Shown here in pieces: positions 55,477 through 64,000 of a stretch of DNA of 64,000 nucleotides (within the stretch, counting starts at the first letter, position 1; every line of letters starts with the position of its first letter). The notes under the pieces were generated by a model that worked only from the letters and a program-made list of their open reading frames with translations, did no database searches and was not told the origin of the DNA. The position numbers were made by a program, and so were the translations under genes. The DNA is from Lactuca virosa (taxonomy: Eukaryota > Streptophyta > Magnoliopsida > Asterales > Asteraceae). The stretch is taken from the NCBI GenBank assembly GCA_928212115.1, contig CAKMRJ010005634.1, forward strand, positions 183,470,394 through 183,534,393, given 5' to 3'.

Positions 55477-55860
55477 CTACTCGTGAGGAGGGTTGTTCTG
55501 GTTGGTACTTGATTCATCCCTGGATTCAGCCAGCTGTTGTTCCGCTTCCCATACATGCATTTGTAGTGCCACCTGGTTCTGACGAAGATCGCTAGTCTCA
55601 GATCGACAGGCATTCAGTTCCACCTGTAGGGCGTTAGTGTGAGTCCTTTCGAAGTTCTGGTCATCAGTCAGATGACGGAGACAAACTGTGTTGACTCCAG
55701 ACTTAGCACGGATATCCATGACTTGGTCGAAGTTTGCTCTTCCTTGCTCAGCATTGCGAGCAACTCGACGCACCAAGACAGGAAGGACTCTGTCTGCTGA
55801 GCCTCCCTCGTTGAGATTGTAGAAGCTTCGGCCCCCATTGTAGGGAGGTGGTTCTATGTA
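55477..55860 (-). pseudogene. G2 pre-gag ORF, coiled-coil protein
   Basis: A 99-aa frame from 55776 extends upstream without Met to about 55860: SFYNLNEGGSADRVLPVL, then RRVARNAEQGRANFDQVMDI and a heptad-like, Gln/Glu-rich tail (LRQNQVALQMHVWEAEQQLA). G3 has a homologue at the same place. No function is known to me. Confidence 0.6.
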
Positions 55861-56936
55861 TTTGTGTTCTGAAATAGTATGATATAGTTTTAAATTACTA
55901 TGAAAAGTATGTTTTCTATGTACTAGAATAGCATTCTCTATTTATACTTGTACGAAAGCTTGTGAATTTGTAAATATCTAAATTCACCAATTATAGTTTC
56001 ATTTATATAAAACTATGTGAAGTTGTTTACTTATTCTTACACTAAACGTATTGTTCAATACCAAATTGTCAGTTATCAAAACCATGCTTGATGACCTAAG
56101 CCTCGCCTAAAACACGAAATTCTTCAGGCGTCGAAATATGGTACGACAATTATCACCATAGGTCTCCGACCTAGCTATTGCAAGCAGCTCTAGTGCGGGA
56201 TTGTCAGTCCCGTATAGATCTATACACAAGTGTCACGCTCTCCCTTCAGTAGACTCGGGTTATAATTTTCATGATTTTTGTTTTATACTTAAATAAGTAC
56301 TTGAAGCGTGTCTCACAAATGCTATATTGATAGTCACATGTAGAATAATGACAAATATCTTTGTAATAAATATACTGTAAATATCTCATAAATTATATTT
56401 AATAAAATTTATATGGTTATTTTCGTAAGTTACTCTGAATATGTAAAGCAATATGTAGTTCCATAAAGTGTATTGATAAATATGCATGACCCACAAATTA
56501 TACCTATTATAATTTATATGTTTGTTTTTGTATTATATCCCGAACTAGTAAAGTAGTATGTTTATTTTAGTAAAAATAACAATCGTAAACTATTTGAATA
56601 ATTGTTATTTATACAAGATTTCCTTGTGTTTTACTTGTATTTCCCCCCAAAAACATTATAAACATAGTGAAAATATAGGGGTATAAACTCACTTGATAGT
56701 AGTGGTGATTTGAGCAGCACTTCGTTGCTAGAAAATACTTTATTGCTGAAAACCGGGCTTTATGAGGTTCGGGTTTAGATACTGTAAGACTCTTTTTTTG
56801 CGGACTTCAGGTGCTTCGGGATGTTATTCGGATGTTAAATATGTTACAGGGACTTCGGGGTAGTTTAAAGTAGTTAGAGTGTTTGTAAAAGTGAGAGAGG
56901 ATTTGAAAAATGTAAACAAAACCCGGAGGCCTCGCA

Positions 56937-57229
56937 TCCTATTTATAGGAGAGGTCTGGTCCTCGGTACGCTGGGCGTACCAGCGAAGTACGATGGGTGT
57001 AGATCTGATCGGCTTCCGAGCTTCGGTCGTGGCGAGGCTACGAGATATGCGTCGAGGCTAGTCCGATAACGCTGGGCGTAATCTCTTCGTACGCAGGGCA
57101 TAGTAGCTACCTGGCTTCGAACGCGTTGATTGTATAAGAAACGTGTTGCATGCGAAGAAAGAGGCGACGTGGTCAATCCAAGGCCTAGCTTCCGAGTACG
57201 TTGGGCGTACTCTTGTACGTGGGGCGTAC
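56937..57229 (-). promoter_or_regulatory. G3 LTR TATA box and GTACG palindromes
   Basis: 'tcctatttatagga' (56937-56950) is TATAAAT in minus sense. Upstream in element sense are GTACGCTGGGCGTAC (56966-56980), a related copy near 57070, GAGTACGTTGGGCGTACTC (57194-57212) and GTACGTGGGGCGTAC (57215-57229). Confidence 0.65.
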
Positions 57230-57249
57230 TTCTATTTTCCAAACTTCAA

Positions 57250-57860
57250 AAATTCATATCTTTCGCATATGAGCTCTGTTTTTCACGTTCTTTATATCCA
57301 CACGTAGGTGAGACCATGCTATACAACTTTCGTTAGACTCTATCAGCTAATTTTGACTTTATTTTTAAAGTTATATTTTTAACAGGCCGGGACAGGAAAA
57401 GTCCGTTAAAAATTCATAACTTCTTCATCCAACGTTCGTTTTTGTCTGTCTTTTTCTCGTTGTACTACTATTGACGAGACCTTCGATTCTCGTTTAGGTT
57501 GTGTCGGCTAAAAATTGTTCGATCTTTATTTCGAATTTCGGGCTGTGTACCACTATGTTGAATCTTAGAAAAATCATAACTTCTTCATACGAAGTAAGAT
57601 TTGGATGTTCTTTTTATGTATGTTCATGGTTTAACGTATTCTACGGATTTCATTTAGATACCTAAGGCTAAAAAGCATTTTATTAAAATCTCACTTTTTA
57701 CACTACACAGCGTTTTGCCGGTTTTGTCGCGGAACTTCGATAGGACATAACTTCTTCGTTATAACCCGAATTTCGGTGTTCCTAATATTTTCGGAATCCT
57801 TATAACAATCTCTACCACTTTATTCATCCAAATCAAGTTTATTTAATATTTTATTTTTGA
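57250..57860. repeat. Four U3 tandem units of about 160 bp (G3 LTR)
   Basis: Starts near 57250, 57409, 57570 and 57743, the same spacing as in the solo LTR. Confidence 0.85.
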
Positions 57861-57989
57861 CGATCATTTTTATTACATCTTGAAAAATAATTAAATGCAT
57901 ATAATATTCAAATAATTTATCTTTATTACTTTAAAACTAGTTACAACAATTGACCTAGACTATTACATTAGCTTGAAATATCGGATTGT

Positions 57990-58004
57990 TACATTATCCC
58001 CCCG
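57990..58004 (-). other. G3 polypurine tract
   Basis: 'ttatccccccgttag' on the plus strand, CTAACGGGGGGATAA in element sense, directly before the LTR. Confidence 0.88.
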
Positions 58005-58084
58005 TTAGAGGGAATTTCGTCCCAAAATTGTTTTTATAGTGGTACTCATGAACTAGAGAAAAGATGTGGATATTTTTGTTTCAT

Positions 58085-59527
58085 CTAATCTTCCTGTTCC
58101 CAAGTGAATTCAGGTCCCCGTTTGGCATTCCAACGAACCTTCACTATTGGTATATGGATTTGTTTTGTTCTTTTGATTTCTCTATCCATGACTTCTACTG
58201 GTTCTTCTACGAAGTGTAGACTCTCGTTGAATTCGATTTCATTGAGTGGAATTACAAGAGTCTCATCGGACAAACACTTCTTGAGATTTGAGAAGTGAAA
58301 AGTGGAATGAATGTTACTGAGTTCATGCGGTAGTTTGAGTTTATAAGCAATCGGACCAATTCTGGCAAGAATCTAAAATGGTCTGATGTACCTTGGACCT
58401 AGTTTTTCACTTTTTCCAAAGCGTATCGTTCCTTTCCAGAGCGAGACCTTTAGTAAGATACGGTCACCAACCTGGAATTCCATGGGTTTTCATCATTTGC
58501 CTGCATAACTCTTTTGTCTGTCTATAGAAGTTTTCAATCGTTCCCGGATTTGTACAATCTTTTCTGTGGTTTCTTGAATGATCTCGGGACCGGTTAGAGT
58601 GTTGTCGGTTACTTGGTTCTTGGCTAGTTGCGTATCGCCCACTTTTGCCCAGCATAGAGGAGATCTGCACTTACGGCCATAGAGAGCTTCAAAGGGTGCA
58701 ACTTTGATGCTAGTGTGATAGCTATTATTGTAGGAGAATTCAACTAGTGGTAAATGGGTGTCCCAAGCTTTACCAAAATCTATCACACAAGCCCTTAACA
58801 TGTCTTCCAGCGTTTATATGGTTCTCTCGCTTTGCCCATCAGTCTGAGGATGGTATGATGTACTCATGTCAAGATTGGTTCCCAAGGACTTTTGCAATGA
58901 TTGCCAAAACCGTGAGGTAAATCTACTATCTCGGTCAGAGATAATAGATATTAGCACACCATGCAATCGTACTATCTCTTTAAGGTACGTCCTTGTTAAC
59001 TTCTCCATTTTATCAGTTTCTTTTATTGGCAGGAAGTGTGCAGATTTGGTTAGTCTATTAACAATAACCCAAATGGTGTCATGACCACCCGTTGTCCTAG
59101 GTAACTTGGTTATGAAATCCATTGTAATCCGCTCCCACGTCCACTTATGTATTTCTAGCTATTGAAGTAAACCTGAGGGCTTTTGATATTCTACTTTGAC
59201 TTTGGCAAAAGTTAAACACTTTCCCACATAAGTAGTAGTTTCAGCTTTTATGGTTGGCCACCAATAGAGTTTCTTAAGGTCCAGATACATCTTGTCTGAA
59301 CCCAAGTGAATGGAGTATCGAGTTTTATGGACTTCATTCATGACAACATCTCTGTAACCACCAAACTTCGGTGTCCAGATCCAATTCATGAAATAACGAA
59401 CTCCGTCACCCTTGATTCCCAAGTTCTTTTCCATTCCCCTTAAGGCTTCACCCGTCATGTTCTCAGGTTTCAAGGCTTCCAGCTGAGCCTCCTTGATTTG
59501 TATGGATAGGTAGGAACGGATGGTCAT
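58085..59527 (-). pseudogene. G3 integrase with chromodomain
   Basis: 59159-59527 has the zinc finger region (HKTRYSIHLGSDKMYLDLKK, then LYWWP and CLTFAK, where the second Cys of the usual CLTCAK is Phe). 58814-59122 is the core: MDFITKLPRTTGG, a VNRLTKSAHFLPI in which the expected catalytic Asp is Asn, SDRDSRFTSRFW, and QSERT. 58493-58801 has VEFSYNNSYHTS and ALYGRKCRSP. 58085-58273 is a chromodomain (PVEVMDREIKRT, PIVKVRWN, EFTWEQED). Chromodomain integrases target heterochromatin in known chromoviruses. Confidence 0.92.
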
Positions 59528-59539
59528 GGTTAGATATTT

Positions 59540-60902
59540 TACTCGATGGCCCTAGTACTCTTTCTGACTAAGGGCATCTGTTACCACATTGGCTTTGTAG
59601 CGAATCTCGCATTCGTAATCATTTAGTAGCTCTACCCATCGTCGTTGTCTCATGTTAAGTTCTTTTTGATCAAAGATGTGCTTTTGTGATCAGTAAAGAC
59701 TGTGCATTTCGTACCATACAGGTAATGTCTCCACATCTTCAAAGCGAAAACCACTGCTCCCAGTTCGAAGTCATGTGTGGTATAGATGAGTTCGTGGTTC
59801 TTAAGCTGTCTCGAGGAATAGAATATAACCTTTCCTCACTGCATAAGAACGTAGCCTAGCCCTTGTTTGGACGCATCGCAGTAAACTACAAAATCTTCTG
59901 TCCCTTCTGGGAGGGATAAGATCGGTGCGCTGGAAAGGGCTTGCTTTAGTGTCTGGAAAGCAGTTTATTGTTTCTCCTCCCAGTTAAATGTCACACTTTT
60001 CTGGGTCAATGTGGTGAGTGGCTTAGCAATCTTTGAAAAGTTTGAATGAATCTCCTATAGTAGCCAGCGAGACCTAGAAACTGACGAATCTCTGTTGGGG
60101 TTCATGGGGTGATCCAATTTTCGATAGATTTGATCTTGGAGGGATCAACATGTATCCCTTCATTGCTGACTACATGACCTAGGAATTCCACCCTTCGAAT
60201 CAAGAATTCACATTTTGAGAACTTCGCGTACAATTTCTCTGCCCTTAAGGTTTCCAGGACTTGTCGCAAGTGTTGGCTGTGTTCTTCCTTACTTCGGGAA
60301 TAAACTAGAATATCGTCAATGAAAACAATAGTGAATTTGTCTAATTAAGGTCGGCACACATGGTTCATCACGTCCATGAACACTGCGGGTGCATTCGTTA
60401 AACCAAAGGGCATCACTACAAATTCATAGTGACCGTAGCGAGTTCTGAAAGCAGTCTTTGGAATACTATCCTCCTCGACTCGTAGCTGATGGAATCCAGA
60501 TCTCAGATCAATATTGGAGAAGAAACTTGCCCCTTGAAGTTGATAAAAAAGGTCGTCAATTCGAGGAAAAGGGTATCGGTTTTTTATAGTAATTTTATTC
60601 AATTCCCTGTAGTCTATACACATGGGAAACGATTAATCCTTCTTTTTCACGAATAAGAATGGTGCTCCCCAGGGTGAGAAGCTTGGTCTGATAAAGCCTT
60701 TACTGAGAAGTTCGTTCAATTAGCTAGATAGTTCCTGCATCTCTGAAGGTGCAAGACGATACGGGGATTTAGCTACGGGGGTAGCTCCATGGATGAAGTC
60801 GATCCGGAATTCGACTTGGCGTTCAGGAGGAACTCCTGAGAGATCTTCAGGGAATACATCAGGGAAATCACAGACTTCAGGAATATCCTTGATTTTTTTC
60901 AC
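59540..60902 (-). pseudogene. G3 reverse transcriptase and RNase H
   Basis: RT at 60345-60623: CIDYRELNKITIKNRYPFPR, DLRSGFHQLRV, AFRTRYGHYEFVVMPFGLTN. A stop precedes the catalytic FIDDILVYS (about 60305-60330). GVPPERQVEFRIDFIHGATP lies at 60720-60902, before RT. RNase H at about 59600-59960 is split over frames and has no single long ORF. Confidence 0.9.
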
Positions 60903-61391
60903 TTCTTGTGTTTTATCAACTACGTGAGCTAAGAAGGAACAGTAATCTTTGTGAAGATACTTCTTGGCCTTGACGCGAGAAATGATTTGAAGATTTGCAC
61001 CAGGTTTCTCGCCATAGATAACAAGGGATTCACCATTTGGTAAATTGAGGTGAATGGATTTTTCATAACATAGAATATCGGCACGATGAGGACATAACTA
61101 GTCCATGCCGATGATGATATCAAAGGATTTTATAGAGGCCGACATAAGGTCTATTTGGAAGCAATAACTGTTTAAAGTAAGTGTACACTCTATGTATATA
61201 CCGTTTGTGCTCTCAGTCTTTCCATTAGCCATTTCTACAGTAAACGTGTCTTTTAGGGATTGGGGATTTTGTTTTAATAGATGTTTGAATTTATGGCTCA
61301 CGAAACTTTTCTCCGCACCACTACCAAAAAGAATGCATGCGTAAGAACTGTTAAGAAGAAACGTATCGGTCACCACGGTAGGATTTGCCAT
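60903..61391 (-). pseudogene. G3 protease
   Basis: SYACILFGSGAEKSFVSHKF: the catalytic Asp of DSG is Gly here, so it would be inactive. SFDIIIGMD follows, then a stop and a second frame (60929-61123). Confidence 0.88.
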
Positions 61392-61399
61392 CGCTTCTT

Positions 61400-62564
61400 C
61401 AGAGCCAATTGTTAGAATTCTCCCTACACCACCAACATTCTTTGTCTTTGGGCAGTTTCTCTTGAAGTACCCAATTTCCCTACACTCATAACAAGATTGA
61501 CTTACTCCTGCGGCGGGGACTTGAGAGATGGGTTGTGCGGGTGCTTTTCAGAAACGGGCGGTGTGCCCTTTTCTGTTGCATTTTTTACAATGCATTTCCT
61601 TACAAACTCTGTGTGATGGAAGTTGCATTTATTGCACTTTGGCAAGGTTCCAGCAGAACTATTTGGGGTTGCTGGTGTAACAGAAATATGGTAGGAGTAG
61701 GAGTAGGAACAGCATTTGGAACAATAACAATGTGTACTGCCACAGTTTGTTGCTTCTTAGATGACTCTTGTGATGACTGCCCCTTTCGTTTATTCCAAAA
61801 TTTCTGTTTACGGTCTCCTTCTTTGGGATTTTCAGGAACAGTTGGTATGGAATCTTGAATAACTCCATGATCTATTAATGTTTGTGCCAGACGTTTGGCA
61901 CTATCAAAGGTAAGGGGATTGGTGGCTAGAACATTTCCCTGAGTTGGGGGTGTTAATCCTATATATACCTCTCCACCTTCTTGCTCTCCGGGGTGACCAT
62001 CCCTGAACACACTAAAGCCAGGTCACTGAACCTAGTAGTGTAAGCAATGATATCGGAGCCCTTCATCTTCAGACTCCATAGTTCCAGTTCTAGTTTTTGC
62101 ATTTCTCCCCTCAGGCAGTATTCAGCTAACATTAGTTCTCTCAAATCATTCCAACCCATAATGTTGGCTACTGGAAGAGTCAGGGATTTGACTTGGCTAT
62201 TCCAACAAGTGAGTGCTCTATCTGTAAAGATGCATGCTGCAAATTTCACTTTGCTAGACGCCGGGCATGCGCAGATTTCGAATATTGATTCGATTTTCTC
62301 GAACCAACGATTTAAAGTAATGGCACCTCCCGTGCCATCAAAGGATCGAGGTTTAGCATTGTTCAAATCCTTTTATGAACATTCCTACGGATAATTATGA
62401 CTGTCCCCATGATTAGAATGATGGGCACCACTACCTGCCCCACTATTCCCATTGGCATTGATATGTGTTATTGATGGTGCCACGACAACATCATATTGCG
62501 GAGGTGGCGGCGGTGGTGGATTTGTTGGATTGTTGTTCTTTCTGTTGGACTTCCTTGGAGGCAT
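61400..62564 (-). pseudogene. G3 Gag
   Basis: Starts MPPRKSNRKNNNPTN at 62564. Stops lie near 62390. The capsid part 61959-62366 has RWFEKIESIFEICACPASSK, TDRALTCWNSQV and GSDIIAYTTRFSDLAL. A later frame carries FDSAKRLAQTLIDHG. The knuckle near 61470-61500 is CYECREIGYFKRNC, in which Tyr replaces the His. Confidence 0.88.
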
Positions 62565-62974
62565 TTTTATGCCAAAAAATTAACAATAAATAGGTGATTG
62601 TAAGTCGGGTGTTAATAACTAAAAATTTTAGTTTATTATTTGCATTATGATCGACTTTAAGTGTATTTTGCATTCAATTCATAATAGTAATTTATATAAT
62701 AAAGGATAAACTTATGAATTTTGATGGTGATAACCAATGTAGTAGAATGCTAGTCAATTACTTTGATATATATTTATACATAATGTTACTGGAAAATTTG
62801 ACCTTGTTGTAGGTCTATAGTACATCAAAGTTTAAAGAAAACTTGACAACATTATATTTCCCTGTTTAGTATAAAAGTATAATAACTGGGTTGAGTTATA
62901 CATAGATAAGATTAGTATTAACATATATATTCGAAGTCCTAGCTTATATCAAAATTGGAAGTAGTATAAATACT
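62565..62974 (-). other. G3 spacer between pre-gag ORF and gag
   Basis: AT-rich, non-coding. Nothing else recognised. Confidence 0.5.
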
Positions 62975-63655
62975 ACTTGCGGCGAGTACTACGCCGAACA
63001 CTGGATTCTGGTCCCTGGTGTTCTGTTTCCATTAAACGCCTTTCCAGGGCAATCTGATGCTCCCTTAGTGTTCATAATTCATCTTGGGCAGCATCCACTT
63101 GTCCTTGTAGTACTTCGGTGTGAGTTCGCGTTTGGTCATGAACTTCATGTAGACGAAGAATATCAGCAGTGTTAATCTGGGCAGTTGCATTTACTTCAAG
63201 GATTCGATTTATGGAAATCTGCGCCTGATCAGTTTGGCGAGCAATGCGGTGTATTATGACAGGGAGATCCCTGTCGGCTGAACCTCCTTCAGAGAGGTCA
63301 TAAAAACCTCTTGCCATCCCGTAAGGTGGGTGTTGTCCTTGTTGTCGACTCCAGTGATGCAAGTATGCGGCCCATACTGGTGTGGGTCCTTGAAAATCTT
63401 GCCCTATTGCAGGGTGTTGGACGGCTGGCGGGGGGTTGTAAACTTTAGGTTATGTGTGAGTTCCATCAGAATCTTCTTCTTCTTCTTTTCCTGATATTCC
63501 TCCATTGGTTCCTCTTCAGCTTCTAGTATTTCTTTTGGGTCCTCCTCTGGATCTTCTTCAATCCATCCATAATTCCTTTGACCATGGAAATAGGGATCCC
63601 CAGGGGAGGATATCCTACCATAAAGTCTATACGAGAAATTAAAGGTAAGATGCAT
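62975..63655 (-). pseudogene. G3 pre-gag ORF: acidic N-terminus, coiled-coil C-terminus
   Basis: The first frame (63404-63655) has ISSPGDPYFHGQRNYGW and an acidic run (EEDPEEDPKEILEAEEEP) ending in KKKKK. After a frameshift, 63072-63362 reads PPYGMARGFYDLSEGGSADR, then a helical Gln/Thr/His-rich region. After one stop it continues EHQIALERRLMETEH to RRSTRRK near 62975. G2 carries a homologue. It looks like an extra ORF upstream of gag in this family, of unknown function. Confidence 0.6.
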
Positions 63656-63968
63656 AGAAATAACGTAGTTTTATAATATTACAAAATACTCCTATAGTAT
63701 TTTAAATTTGTGTTCTAGAGTTCTTCTTTATGAGTAGAGTTTGATAAGTTTTAGACTTGTCGCAACACTACCATCACTCCCAAACACATGTTGATCATAT
63801 CTCAAATAAATATAGTTGATCAGGCTATATTTATCCCAGATATGATTACATAATTGTTCAAGTTTAATTACAGTGTCCAACATCCAGATACTTTTATGTA
63901 GTTATTACTGTGATACTATTTTTGTATGTGTGAATGTTAGTATACTTGTTATAAAATACTTATATTTT

Positions 63969-64000
<32 letters not shown>
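63656..64000 (-). other. G3 5' leader, to window edge
   Basis: Non-coding. 63680-63960 aligns well with G1 12160-12440, whose PBS lies about 120 bases further, so the G3 PBS should be just outside. Ends in (AT)n from 63969. Confidence 0.75.

Larger units (their letters stand above)
55870..57989 (-). repeat. G3 3' LTR, PBS-side end missing
   Basis: Related to the solo LTR from about 50930 onward. Ends in TTGTTACA next to the G3 PPT. The left 1 kb, with the TGT terminus and any G2 PBS, is absent, so G2 leader and this LTR are joined directly near 55870 (approximate). Includes the conserved 'tatagatctatacacaa' block at 56211. Confidence 0.8.
58005..64000 (-). mobile_element. G3: Tekay/Del-like chromovirus interior, runs off the window
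   Basis: In minus sense: leader, pre-gag ORF, gag, PR, RT, RNase H, IN and chromodomain, then PPT and 3' LTR. The PBS and 5' LTR lie beyond 64000. The leader matches G1 12160-12440. Broken by many stops and frameshifts. Confidence 0.9.

Overview
This window looks like a stretch of plant nuclear genome made almost entirely of nested, mostly dead LTR retrotransposons. I found no convincing host gene. Every long reading frame is a piece of Ty1/copia or Ty3/gypsy gag or pol, or a frame forced by a repeat. The tRNA-iMet primer sites, 5-bp target duplications, a chromodomain integrase and an Athila-type PBS all fit a seed plant. The Gag and LTR style resembles Asteraceae (lettuce or chicory type), but that is an impression and was not tested.

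Layout: 1-7653 is copia element C1a, non-autonomous with decayed gag-pol, inserted in the LTR of gypsy G1 (7654-13210, minus strand, Gag only). A SIRE-like copia remnant S1 (13211-15960) sits inside the other G1 LTR. Next come the 3' LTR and tail of a second SIRE-like copia (15961-17091) and copia C2 (17092-24939), the best-preserved element, with gag, PR, IN, RT and RNase H broken by frameshifts. C2 lies in the RT of SIRE-like copia S2 (24940-about 29220, minus). At 28827-37113 a segmental duplication brackets A1, an Athila-like gypsy (29809-36324, minus) with a miniature pol. C1b (37114-42691), a second C1 copy, has an intact CAAAG target duplication. From 42721 to the end lie Tekay/Del-like chromovirus pieces, all minus: a tandem array of partial LTR plus PBS units ending in a 3.1-kb LTR (G4), a broken element G2 whose RT is split by a 3.26-kb solo LTR, and G3, which has pre-gag ORF, gag, PR, RT, RNase H, IN and chromodomain and runs off the right edge.

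The most interesting signals are non-coding. (1) C1 and C2 share a series of stem-loops in the leader and 3' UTR whose loops are conserved while the stems change and still pair. C1 has lost its proteins but keeps these structures, as expected of a parasite mobilised by C2-type proteins. (2) The chromovirus LTRs and leaders carry at least 16 copies of a roughly 180-bp module with a conserved core and locally complementary arms that co-vary. (3) LTRs of several unrelated families carry family-specific CG-rich palindromes just upstream of the predicted TATA box. (4) A 390-bp insertion has two copia U3 termini in inverted orientation and an AAGCC target duplication.
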